NCBI RefSeq assembly: GCF_000688655.1
Contig: NZ_JIBO01000003.1
Coordinates: forward strand, 129,495-135,232
DNA: 5,738 nt
From: Lonsdalea quercina subsp. quercina
GTDB lineage: Bacteria > Pseudomonadota > Gammaproteobacteria > Enterobacterales > Enterobacteriaceae
Direction of reading: 5' to 3'
A model generated the notes under the pieces. The model worked only from the letters and a program-made list of their open reading frames with translations, was not told where the DNA came from and did not search any database. Of the stretch, positions 1 to 5,711 are shown one piece after another. A program made the translations under genes and the position numbers. How positions within the stretch are numbered: the stretch's first letter is position 1; each line of letters begins with the position of its first letter.

Positions 1-1
1 C

Positions 2-1015
2 GACGAGCCGCACGTTGTGCGTTTTCGTAATCCGCAGGAAGGTTCCGTCATCTTTGATGATAACATCCGTGGCCCCATCGAATTCAGTAACCAAGAGCTG
101 GATGATTTGATTATCCGCCGCACAGACGGTTCGCCAACCTATAACTTCTGCGTTGTGATCGACGACTGGGATATGGAAATCACCCACGTCATACGTGGGG
201 AAGATCACATCAACAATACGCCTCGTCAGATTAATATTCTGAAAGCGCTGGGCGCGCCAGTCCCGGAATATGCACATGTCTCCATGATTTTAGGCGATGA
301 CGGTAAAAAGCTGTCTAAACGTCATGGCGCTGTAGGCGTGATGCAATATCGCGACGACGGCTTCCTGCCGGAAGCATTGTTAAACTATCTGGTCCGTCTG
401 GGTTGGGCTCATGGCGATCAGGAAGTTTTCTCTATAGACGAAATGAAACAGTTGTTCACTCTGGACGCCGTCAGCAAGTCGGCTAGTGCGTTCAATACGG
501 AAAAGCTGCTGTGGCTGAATCACCATTACATTAATAGTTTGCCGGCCGAGTATGTAGCGACGCAGCTGTCCTGGCATATTGAGCAAGCGGGCATTGATAC
601 GAGCAATGGTCCCCAGCTGAGTGAATTGGTCAAACTGTTGGGTGAGCGTTGCAAAACGCTGAAAGAAATGGCGGCATCCTGCCGTTATTTCTATGAAGAG
701 TTCGACGCATTCGATGCCGACGCTGCGAAAAAGCATCTGCGCCCGGTCGCTCGTCAGCCGTTGGAACTGGTTCGCGCCAAGCTGGCTGCCATTACAGAGT
801 GGACGCCCGAAAATATTCATCATGCTATCCAAAGCACGGCCGATGAGCTACAGCAAGGGATGGGCAAAGTGGGTATGCCGCTGCGTGTCGCGGTCACGGG
901 CGCAGGTCAGTCGCCGGGTGTTGATGTCACCGTTCATGGCGTAGGTCAAAAACGCGCGTTGGCTCGCATCGAACGCGCGCTATCATTTATTGCTGAACGC
1001 GAAGCTCAGCAGTAA
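2..1015 (+). CDS. gltX: Glutamyl-tRNA synthetase, 3' part (5' end outside window)
   Basis: GltX attaches glutamate to tRNA-Glu in the cytoplasm, using ATP. The reading frame is open from the first base, so the gene enters from the left; 337 residues are visible and the stop is TAA. E. coli GltX has 471 residues, so about 134 N-terminal residues, including the HIGH signature and most of the zinc-binding region, lie outside. The class I second signature is present as KLSKR at 308-322, the usual GltX variant of KMSKS, inside [12 protein letters not shown]. Upstream of it is the conserved [12 protein letters not shown] stretch, and the helical anticodon-binding C-terminal half follows, ending in AEREAQQ as in enterobacteria. 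A GTG at 17 is an internal codon and not the start. An intrinsic terminator follows directly. The frame shows no damage. Family assignment is by recalled similarity along the whole fragment. Confidence 0.98.
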   Translation, partial: DEPHVVRFRNPQEGSVIFDDNIRGPIEFSNQELDDLIIRRTDGSPTYNFCVVIDDWDMEITHVIRGEDHINNTPRQINILKALGAPVPEYAHVSMILGDDGKKLSKRHGAVGVMQYRDDGFLPEALLNYLVRLGWAHGDQEVFSIDEMKQLFTLDAVSKSASAFNTEKLLWLNHHYINSLPAEYVATQLSWHIEQAGIDTSNGPQLSELVKLLGERCKTLKEMAASCRYFYEEFDAFDADAAKKHLRPVARQPLELVRAKLAAITEWTPENIHHAIQSTADELQQGMGKVGMPLRVAVTGAGQSPGVDVTVHGVGQKRALARIERALSFIAEREAQQ

Positions 1016-1044
1016 ATCAACGATAGAAAACCTGCCATCATCGG

Positions 1045-1077
1045 ACCCCGCGGGCCTATGCTGCGCGGGGTTTTTTT
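1045..1077 (+). terminator. Intrinsic terminator of gltX
   Basis: The arms ACCCCGCG (1045-1052) and CGCGGGGT (1064-1071) form a GC-rich 8-bp stem with an 11-nt loop. Seven T residues (1071-1077) follow at once. It lies 30 nt after the gltX stop codon and should separate gltX from the tRNA unit. Confidence 0.9.
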
Positions 1078-1271
1078 ATGGGCTTGATGACATTGCCGGC
1101 GAGTTTACGCCTCGGTGATGCCGTCATTCTGAGGTGGTTTCGTCCCGACATGGGCCTCATTGCTCAACGTCTATCTCGCCGGTAACAGTCCGATGCAAGG
1201 GGATGTGATGGCTGCGTTCTGCTCACCTTGACGGCTTTTTCAGCGGTCGACGTAGTAAATAGATTTAGCCG
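1078..1271. other. Intergenic stretch without a recognisable gene
   Basis: The gap between gltX and the first tRNA is 316 bases; apart from the gltX terminator and the tRNA promoter I see no gene in it. One plus-strand frame is open for 32 codons (1133-1228) between two stops and has a protein-like, hydrophobic composition (for example TWASLLNVYLAG). It has no start with a ribosome binding site and I do not recognise a family. It could be a decayed gene remnant or chance. In E. coli the yfeC and yfeD genes sit at this place; I see no trace of them. An 8-bp inverted repeat, CCGGCGAG (1096-1103) and CTCGCCGG (1175-1182), is also present, with no assigned role. Confidence 0.5.
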
Positions 1272-1307
1272 TTGACACTACCAGTAGCGTTGCATATCAT
1301 GCGCCCG
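1272..1307 (+). promoter_or_regulatory. Sigma-70 promoter of the tRNA-Ala operon with GC-rich discriminator
   Basis: A perfect -35 box TTGACA (1272-1277) is followed by a 17-bp spacer and a -10 box TATCAT (1295-1300), one base from consensus. Directly after the -10 box comes the GC-rich stretch GCGCCCG (1301-1307). Such discriminators are typical of stable-RNA promoters repressed by ppGpp and DksA in enterobacteria. Transcription should start near 1307, leaving a 5' leader of about 25 nt before the first tRNA. Stringent control is inferred from the discriminator. Confidence 0.88.
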
Positions 1308-1331
1308 TTCACACAGATATCGTGTCAGGAC

Positions 1332-1407
<76 letters not shown>

Positions 1408-1447
1408 AACTTCATGTTTGGGAGTAACTGAAATTTATCTATCGTGT

Positions 1448-1523
<76 letters not shown>

Positions 1524-1603
1524 ATATTCCTCCCCGTTTTTCCTCTGTCAGACTTTCTTTAACGCATCTTATCTTTCAATTCGGCAAGTTTTATAACGAA
1601 ATG

Positions 1604-1625
1604 CCCCCGTTCGAATGAACGAAGG
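1604..1625 (-). terminator. Possible hairpin terminator downstream of ung
   Basis: Read on the minus strand, CCTTCGTTC, loop ATTC and GAACGGGGG form a 9-bp stem with two G-U pairs, 12 nt beyond the ung stop codon. The run after it (GCATTTCGTT) is only weakly T-rich, so termination here would be inefficient or Rho-assisted. On the plus strand the outer part of the stem has mismatches, so it fits ung better than the tRNA unit. Confidence 0.3.
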
Positions 1626-1637
1626 CCATCGTTACAA

Positions 1638-2324
1638 TCAGTTTTCCTCAGGCAGATGCGGCATCCAATCGATAGGTGGTAGCCCTTGCTGTTCGAGCAG
1701 ATGATTGGCCTGCGAGAAATGGCGACATCCCATAAATCCGCGGTGCGCTGAAAGCGGGGAGGGGTGGGGCGCTTTCAGTACGTGGTGGCGCTGCTGGTCG
1801 ATAATGTTGCCTTTTTTCTGCGCGTGAGATCCCCACAGCAAAAAAACGATCCCTTCCCGATGTGAATTCAGCGCTGATATCACTTTATCCGTAAACGTCT
1901 CCCACCCCAGATTGGCATGTGAGTGCGCTTTTCCAGCTTCCACCGTCAGTACCGTGTTAAGCAGTAGAACGCCTTGCTTAGCCCAGCTCTGCAGAAAACC
2001 GTGTCGTGGAATTTCAAAGCTGGGAATGTCGCTGGCCAGTTCCTTGTAAATGTTGGCGAGAGACGGCGGCGCGGGAATCCCAGGCCGAACCGAAAAAGAG
2101 AGGCCGTGCGCCTGATTCGGACCGTGATAAGGATCCTGACCGAGAATAACGACTTTTACATCGTGAAATTCGGTATAGCGAAACGCGTTGAACACATCTT
2201 GTTGAGGGGGGTAGATCACTTTTCCCGCTTCTCGTTCCTGGTGAACGAACTTCAGCGTGTCAATAAAGTAAGGTTGTTGTTTCTCCTGGGACAGTACGTC
2301 GTGCCAGGTCAGGGTAGTTGCCAT
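1638..2324 (-). CDS. ung: Uracil-DNA glycosylase, family 1
   Basis: Ung removes uracil from DNA, arising by cytosine deamination or dUMP incorporation, and begins base excision repair. The protein has 228 residues (E. coli 229). All key family 1 residues are in register with E. coli: GQDPYH at 62-67 with catalytic D64, F77 stacking on uracil, N123 recognising the base (LLN), and HPSPLS at 187-192 with H187 and the intercalating L191. I chose the ATG at 2322-2324 because it gives the usual [12 protein letters not shown]-terminus and has AAGGG (2332-2336 on the other strand) at a 7-nt spacing; an ATG six codons upstream at 2342 lacks such a site. It is divergent from grcA, as in E. coli. Downstream it faces the tRNA genes instead of yfiF. 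Its own promoter could not be resolved. Confidence 0.98.
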   Translation of the reverse strand: MATTLTWHDVLSQEKQQPYFIDTLKFVHQEREAGKVIYPPQQDVFNAFRYTEFHDVKVVILGQDPYHGPNQAHGLSFSVRPGIPAPPSLANIYKELASDIPSFEIPRHGFLQSWAKQGVLLLNTVLTVEAGKAHSHANLGWETFTDKVISALNSHREGIVFLLWGSHAQKKGNIIDQQRHHVLKAPHPSPLSAHRGFMGCRHFSQANHLLEQQGLPPIDWMPHLPEEN

Positions 2325-2478
2325 CAATGCGCCCTTGTCCATTCGATCAATCGGGCTAGCTTACCGCTCTATCCTGAAGAGGTAAAACCATAACCTGACT
2401 ATTCGCGGCGTAAGCGTCGTTTTAACAAAAAAATTGAAAAAATATCGAATTTTTTGCAGTGAAGGGGAAATGCTAAAA
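2325..2478. other. Divergent ung-grcA intergenic region, ung side
   Basis: The ung and grcA start codons are 355 bases apart, and the grcA side is covered by the FNR and promoter entries. This part holds the ung ribosome binding site and a very A/T-rich tract (2421-2455) with runs of seven A and six T. Such tracts are often curved DNA or UP-like elements. I found no convincing minus-strand promoter for ung and no small gene. Confidence 0.5.
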
Positions 2479-2492
2479 TTGATATAAAACAA
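2479..2492 (+). promoter_or_regulatory. Upstream FNR-like site (FNR II) of grcA
   Basis: TTGATATAAAACAA matches the FNR consensus TTGATnnnnATCAA with one change in the right half-site. Its centre lies exactly 53 bp upstream of the centre of the perfect site at 2532-2545. In E. coli yfiD the two FNR sites are at about -40.5 and -93.5, also 53 bp apart, and the upstream one lowers anaerobic expression. The spacing, rather than the match alone, supports this call. Confidence 0.65.
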
Positions 2493-2531
2493 AAGATTGA
2501 TTTCAGGTGTGAAATCTATAAATGGCGTAAA

Positions 2532-2545
2532 TTGATTTACATCAA
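2532..2545 (+). promoter_or_regulatory. FNR binding site (FNR I), class II activator position
   Basis: TTGATTTACATCAA is a perfect match to the FNR consensus TTGATnnnnATCAA. Its centre is 32 bp before the centre of the -10 box, which places it near -41 relative to the inferred start and so in the class II position overlapping -35. FNR should activate grcA when oxygen is absent. A CRP half-site reading (TGTGA core) does not fit. Confidence 0.92.
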
Positions 2546-2564
2546 TGATTGTGCCGTGCTTGGC

Positions 2565-2580
2565 TGGTATACAGGTTAGC
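2565..2580 (+). promoter_or_regulatory. grcA promoter -10 region, extended type
   Basis: TATACA (2568-2573) is a good -10 box and is preceded by TGG, giving an extended -10 (TGn). No consensus -35 is present; the FNR site occupies that place, as expected for an activator-dependent promoter. Transcription should start at about 2579-2580, leaving a leader of about 100 nt before the grcA start. Confidence 0.8.
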
Positions 2581-2679
2581 AGATTCAGTCGGGTTTACCC
2601 TGATGTTAAACAACAGGCAGATTTGTTACTGGATACGAGATCAACTTTAAGACTTACACGCCGTGCTACGGAGGCAATC

Positions 2680-3063
2680 ATGATTACAGGTATTCAAATC
2701 ACCAAAGCAAACAACAGCGCATTAGTTAATTCTTTCTGGTTACTGGACGATGAGAAATCAGAAGCGCGTTGCGTATGTTCAAAAGCGGATTACAACGAAG
2801 ACCAAGTTGTGCCGGTTAGCGATCTGGGACAGTTCGAATATCGTGAAATTCCTTTGGAGCTGAAACCGGAAGTTCGCGTTGAAGGTGGTCAGCATTTGAA
2901 CGTGAACGTGCTACGCCGTGAAACGCTGGAAGATGCCGTTCAGAATCCGGAAAAATACCCGCAGCTGACCATTCGTGTTTCTGGCTATGCCGTACGTTTT
3001 AACTCGCTGACGCCGGAACAGCAGCGCGACGTGATTACTCGTACTTTCACAGAAAGCCTCTAA
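2680..3063 (+). CDS. grcA: Autonomous glycyl radical cofactor GrcA (YfiD)
   Basis: GrcA is a small stand-in for the C-terminal glycyl-radical domain of pyruvate formate-lyase. When oxygen cleaves PflB at its radical glycine, GrcA takes the radical from the PFL-activating enzyme and restores formate and acetyl-CoA production. The protein has 127 residues, the same as E. coli. The radical-bearing glycine is G102 in RVSGYAVRF, and the last 60 residues are nearly identical to E. coli; the N-terminal third varies more. The frame is open further upstream (ATG at 2545), but the ATG at 2680 gives the family N-terminus [10 protein letters not shown] and has GGAGG at 2670-2674, five nt before it; 2545 lies upstream of the inferred transcription start. 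It is transcribed alone from an FNR-type promoter and closed by a terminator. Confidence 0.98.
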   Translation: MITGIQITKANNSALVNSFWLLDDEKSEARCVCSKADYNEDQVVPVSDLGQFEYREIPLELKPEVRVEGGQHLNVNVLRRETLEDAVQNPEKYPQLTIRVSGYAVRFNSLTPEQQRDVITRTFTESL

Positions 3064-3101
3064 TCGCCAGCAACACGATTCAAGACAGATGAATTGTATA
3101 G

Positions 3102-3128
3102 AAAAGGGAGCCATCGGCTCCCTTTTTT
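3102..3128 (+). terminator. Intrinsic terminator of grcA, possibly bidirectional
   Basis: GGGAGCC (3106-3112), a 3-nt loop ATC and GGCTCCC (3116-3122) form a 7-bp GC-rich stem, extended by AAAA/TTTT to 11 bp, and followed by six T residues (3123-3128). It lies 38 nt after the grcA stop. Because A residues precede the stem, the minus-strand RNA also has a short U run, so it may also stop transcription from the convergent srmB. Confidence 0.93.
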
Positions 3129-3159
3129 GTTATTTGCGAACATGTCAGATACGAGAAGG

Positions 3160-3187
3160 CCTACTGATGTTCATCGGGCGCAGTAGG
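3160..3187. repeat. Inverted repeat in the grcA-srmB gap
   Basis: CCTACTG (3160-3166) and CAGTAGG (3181-3187) are perfect 7-bp inverted arms around a 14-nt loop, in the gap between the convergent grcA and srmB genes. No T run follows on either strand, so it does not look like a second terminator. Its role is unknown and chance is possible. Confidence 0.4.
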
Positions 3188-3227
3188 ATCTACCTTTGAG
3201 CTAAGCCTCTTCGTTAATAAATGACTG

Positions 3228-4559
3228 TCACTTATTTTTTTCAGCCGGCTTTTCTGTGCTATTGCTGGGCTTGCGACGTTTACCGATATTCTTGCTATCG
3301 CGGTGACGCACTTTAGCCTTGGTCTTTGGCTTCTCTTTCTGCTTTTTCTCTTCGCGCTTGGCCAACACTTTTTTCGACGGCTTACCGGTTATTTTCGCAC
3401 TCGGAGCACGCGTTGAAGGTCGTAGCTCATCGACCACCCTGGCTTTCATCTGCTCGTTTAAATAACGGCTAATTTTTCCCAGTAGCAAATGATCGTGCGC
3501 TTCGACCAGCGAGATGGCGCAACCTTTACGTCCGGCACGCCCGGTACGGCCAATGCGGTGCAGATAGGTATCTGCGGTACGTGGCAGGTCGAAGTTGAAT
3601 ACATGGCTGACATCATTAATGTCCAGCCCGCGGGCGGCGATGTCGGTTGCCACCAGCACATTGACTCGGCCGTCGCTAAGACGTTTAATCGCCTCGTTGC
3701 GTTTAGCCTGCACCATCTCGCCTTCCAGATAGCAGGTCTCAATACCGGCTTCACGCAGCCAGGCGACCATTTCATGAACACGCTCACGTTTACGAACAAA
3801 GACGATGGAGCGAGTCACCTCCGGCTGTTTCAGCAGATGACACAACAACGCGGTTTTATGCTGGAGATCGTCGGCACGGTAGTACCATTGCTGGATTTTT
3901 TTACGCTCGCGACGAGAGGGATCGGCCTCGACCTCTACTGGTTCTTTCAACAGGCGTTCAGCAAAATCCTTAATCGCATCGCCTTCTAACGTCGCAGAAA
4001 ACAACAATGTCTGTTTACGCCAGCGAGTCTCCCCTGCGATATGTTCGATATCCTGCGCGAATCCCATGTCGAGCATGCGATCGGCTTCATCCAGGATCAG
4101 CGTTTCCACCGCGCGGCAGTCGAAGTTTTCTTCTTTAATGTATTGCAGCAAGCGACCGGTCGTTGCGACGACGATATCCTGATTCTCGCTGAAGACTTCG
4201 GCATGATTCATATAGGCAACGCCACCCGTAATGGTAGCGATATCCAGATGCGTCTGGGCGGCCAGGATTTTTGCCTGTTCGGCGACTTGCATTGCCAATT
4301 CCCGCGTAGGCGTCAGAATCAGTATGCGCGGCGGCCCGGATTTTTTACGTGGGAAGTCGAGCAGATGCTGCAATGCCGGTAGCAGATAGGCGGCCGTTTT
4401 CCCGGTTCCTGTTGGTGCAGAGCCTAGAACGTCCCGTCCGTCCATCGCTGGAGGAATGGCGGCAGCCTGAATTGCCGTTGGGCGGGAGAACCCCATATCC
4501 TGCAGGGCGTTAAGCAGGCTTTCATCAAGATCAAACTCGGAAAAATTGGTCGCTGTCAT
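3228..4559 (-). CDS. srmB: DEAD-box ATP-dependent RNA helicase SrmB
   Basis: SrmB unwinds RNA with ATP and acts early in 50S ribosomal subunit assembly, where in E. coli it works with L4 and L24 near the 5' end of 23S rRNA. The protein has 443 residues (E. coli 444). Motifs in order are the Q motif (GFSRPTAIQ, 23-31), Walker A APTGTGKT (48-55), PTRELA (84-89), DEAD (157-160), SAT (188-190), ATDIAARGLDI (304-314) and HRIGRTGR (334-341). Both RecA-like domains are complete. A strongly basic, lysine-rich tail (about 380-443) follows, typical of SrmB and probably RNA-binding; its last 15 residues differ most from E. coli. The start has AGAGG six nt upstream and a promoter about 25 bp before it. 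It is divergent from trmN6, with a gap of 132 bases. In E. coli yfiE and eamB separate srmB from grcA; here they do not. Confidence 0.98.
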   Translation of the reverse strand: MTATNFSEFDLDESLLNALQDMGFSRPTAIQAAAIPPAMDGRDVLGSAPTGTGKTAAYLLPALQHLLDFPRKKSGPPRILILTPTRELAMQVAEQAKILAAQTHLDIATITGGVAYMNHAEVFSENQDIVVATTGRLLQYIKEENFDCRAVETLILDEADRMLDMGFAQDIEHIAGETRWRKQTLLFSATLEGDAIKDFAERLLKEPVEVEADPSRRERKKIQQWYYRADDLQHKTALLCHLLKQPEVTRSIVFVRKRERVHEMVAWLREAGIETCYLEGEMVQAKRNEAIKRLSDGRVNVLVATDIAARGLDINDVSHVFNFDLPRTADTYLHRIGRTGRAGRKGCAISLVEAHDHLLLGKISRYLNEQMKARVVDELRPSTRAPSAKITGKPSKKVLAKREEKKQKEKPKTKAKVRHRDSKNIGKRRKPSNSTEKPAEKNK

Positions 4560-4583
4560 TATCTACCTCTATTTGGGGCGCCG

Positions 4584-4611
4584 ATTATAGACTCATTGGC
4601 CCGGTTGTTCA
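4584..4611 (-). promoter_or_regulatory. Sigma-70 promoter of srmB
   Basis: On the minus strand a perfect -10 box TATAAT (4589-4584) is preceded, 16 bp upstream, by TGAACA (4611-4606), a 4-of-6 match to the -35 consensus. The following CGGCGCCCC is GC-rich, as at growth-rate-controlled promoters. The start would be near 4577, giving a leader of about 18 nt. The -10 box is clear; the -35 assignment is less sure. Confidence 0.7.
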
Positions 4612-4635
4612 TCTCTTTAAGCGATGCAGATGACT

Positions 4636-4663
4636 TTTACTGCGTCAGCGTTTCTCCTATGCT
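4636..4663 (+). promoter_or_regulatory. Candidate weak promoter of trmN6
   Basis: TTTACT (4636-4641) and TATGCT (4658-4663) each match the sigma-70 hexamers at four of six positions, with a 16-bp spacer. Transcription would begin near 4670, just before the AGGA ribosome binding site (4677-4680). Matches of this quality also occur by chance. Confidence 0.35.
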
Positions 4664-4691
4664 ACCGCGGTTTAACAGGAAAAGACGTAAA

Positions 4692-5435
4692 ATGACTCAG
4701 CCTTTATCGACGCCGGCGATACGTTCCGGCGGATTCACCTTTAAACAATTTTTCGTGGCGCACGATCGCTGCGCGATGAAAGTCGGGACGGACGGGATTC
4801 TGCTTGGCGCATGGGCGCCGCTGCCGAAAGAGGGACGTCTATTGGATATCGGCTGCGGTTCAGGATTGATTACGCTGATGTTAGCGCAGCGCACAGAAGG
4901 CCAGCTGGCGGTGGATGGTGTGGAGCTGGACGCCGCCGCAGGACAACAGGCGAGGGAGAACGCAGTGGCTTCTCCTTGGCGCGAGCAGGTGACCATTCAC
5001 ACAACTGATATCGCCGACTTCGTAGGACGAACCCGCGAACGCTACGCATTGATTGTTAGCAATCCCCCCTATTTTGCTCCGGGAGTCAGCTGTCGTTCGG
5101 AGTCACGCGCTCAGGCCCGCTATACTACCTCTTTGACTCATCAAGAGTTATTGCGTTGCGCCAAAGCGAAGCTGACGGCTGAGGGGCTTTTTTGTGTGGT
5201 GTTGCCCTGCGATGTCGCGGAGGGGGTTGTGCCACTGGCTGAAAAACAAGGATGGCACCTGTCACTTCGGACGGATGTGCGGGAGTATGCGTCACGTCCC
5301 GCACATCGCACGCTGATTGCGCTCTCACTGCAGCCGGGCACCCCCCGACGGTCTTCGCTGATTATTCGAGATGATGATGGTCAATATTCCACTGACTATC
5401 AGGCGCTGACTCGCGCCTTTTATCTGTCGATGTAA
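4692..5435 (+). CDS. trmN6: tRNA1(Val) (adenine(37)-N6)-methyltransferase
   Basis: TrmN6 (YfiC) transfers a methyl group from S-adenosylmethionine to N6 of A37, next to the anticodon, in tRNA1-Val. The protein has 247 residues (E. coli 245). It opens with the family block GGFTFKQFFVAHDRCAMKVG, followed by TDGILLGAW. The Rossmann-type methyltransferase motif I is LLDIGCGSG (50-58), the acidic residue ending strand 2 is D80 in VELD, and the N6-adenine catalytic motif NPPY is at 124-127. The ARYTT segment (142-146) and the ending AFYLSM also match the family. The frame is open upstream to 4596, but only the ATG at 4692 fits the family length; AGGA (4677-4680) lies 11 nt before it. No clear terminator follows. 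In E. coli the next gene is nadB, convergent; here the next gene is rpoE. Confidence 0.96.
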   Translation: MTQPLSTPAIRSGGFTFKQFFVAHDRCAMKVGTDGILLGAWAPLPKEGRLLDIGCGSGLITLMLAQRTEGQLAVDGVELDAAAGQQARENAVASPWREQVTIHTTDIADFVGRTRERYALIVSNPPYFAPGVSCRSESRAQARYTTSLTHQELLRCAKAKLTAEGLFCVVLPCDVAEGVVPLAEKQGWHLSLRTDVREYASRPAHRTLIALSLQPGTPRRSSLIIRDDDGQYSTDYQALTRAFYLSM

Positions 5436-5579
5436 CGCGTGGAAAGACGGTGTTACATATGCATAGACCCCGGAATAGCGGGATTCGGCGCACGTGAGGG
5501 GGGGAAGTGTGGTACAACTAGCCGCAAGAGTTGAGGCGGGGCTGGTACTGAAAACTACACTAGCGATCACACAAACTAG
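5436..5579. other. Gap between trmN6 and the rpoE leader; nadB absent
   Basis: No gene is recognised here on either strand. The minus strand is open through much of this stretch, but its translation shows no L-aspartate oxidase features such as the FAD-binding GSGAAG segment. There is a run of seven G (5498-5504) and an imperfect inverted repeat: AGTGT (5506-5510) with ACACT (5557-5561), and AGCC (5520-5523) with GGCT (5540-5543). In E. coli the roughly 1.6-kb nadB gene fills this place. Confidence 0.6.
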
Positions 5580-5595
5580 AAAAGACTTTTAAAAC

Positions 5596-5623
5596 GGAAC
5601 TTAATGATGTGTATGGACTCCAA
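5596..5623 (+). promoter_or_regulatory. Sigma-E-dependent (autoregulatory) promoter of rpoE
   Basis: GGAACTT (5596-5602) is the full sigma-E -35 consensus and is preceded by an A/T-rich stretch. TCCAA (5619-5623), which fits the -10 form TCnAA, follows after 16 bp. Transcription should start near 5629, about 80 nt before the rpoE start codon. Sigma-E drives its own operon in E. coli from a promoter at a similar distance, so the site implies positive autoregulation held in check by the anti-sigma factor RseA, whose gene is expected downstream outside the window. Confidence 0.85.
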
Positions 5624-5711
5624 GCGAGTGCTTGCTCAAAGATTTAGAACGTGGCTGGCATTACGTAACCTAGGCGTGGAGACAAATTTGAGGAGATCTT
5701 ACCTCGGATGA
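5604..5711 (+). CDS. rseD: RseD-like leader peptide, coupled to rpoE
   Basis: A small ORF of 35 codons (ATG at 5604; alternatives at 5607 and 5613) ends in TGA that overlaps the rpoE ATG as ATGA (5708-5711). In E. coli the leader cistron rseD (51 codons as I recall) also overlaps the rpoE start and couples its translation to rpoE; CsrA represses through it. The end of this ORF, RRSYLG, and the surrounding bases (AGGAGATCTTACCTCGG) closely resemble E. coli, where the same frame ends in RLYLG. The peptide is basic, with no membrane segment. The frame is closed upstream by TAG at 5577, so the product is shorter than the E. coli one. The sigma-E promoter lies inside the ORF, so its transcripts lack these ATG codons; an upstream promoter, not resolved here, would be needed. 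GGAA at 5596-5599 could serve as ribosome binding site. Confidence 0.55.
   Translation: MMCMDSKRVLAQRFRTWLALRNLGVETNLRRSYLG

Noticed and set aside
1974..2393. Plus-strand open frame of 139 codons opposite ung
   Set aside because: It lies almost wholly antisense to ung, which has all catalytic residues in frame; no recognisable protein features and no ribosome binding site.
2604..2628. Two TGTTA elements in the grcA leader, considered as ArcA boxes
   Set aside because: They are 20 bp apart, not the 11- or 22-bp periodicity of ArcA direct repeats, and they lie downstream of the inferred transcription start.
2545..2679. Upstream extension of grcA giving a 172-residue protein
   Set aside because: The ATG at 2545 overlaps the FNR site and lies upstream of the inferred transcription start; the ATG at 2680 has a strong GGAGG site and gives the exact family length.
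3489..3989. Plus-strand open frame of 166 codons opposite srmB
   Set aside because: It is antisense to the conserved helicase domain of srmB; its length is explained by codon composition of the real gene.
5325..5570. Minus-strand open frame of 81 codons in the trmN6-rpoE gap, considered as a nadB remnant
   Set aside because: Its translation shows no resemblance to the start, FAD-binding or C-terminal parts of NadB, and half of it is antisense to trmN6.
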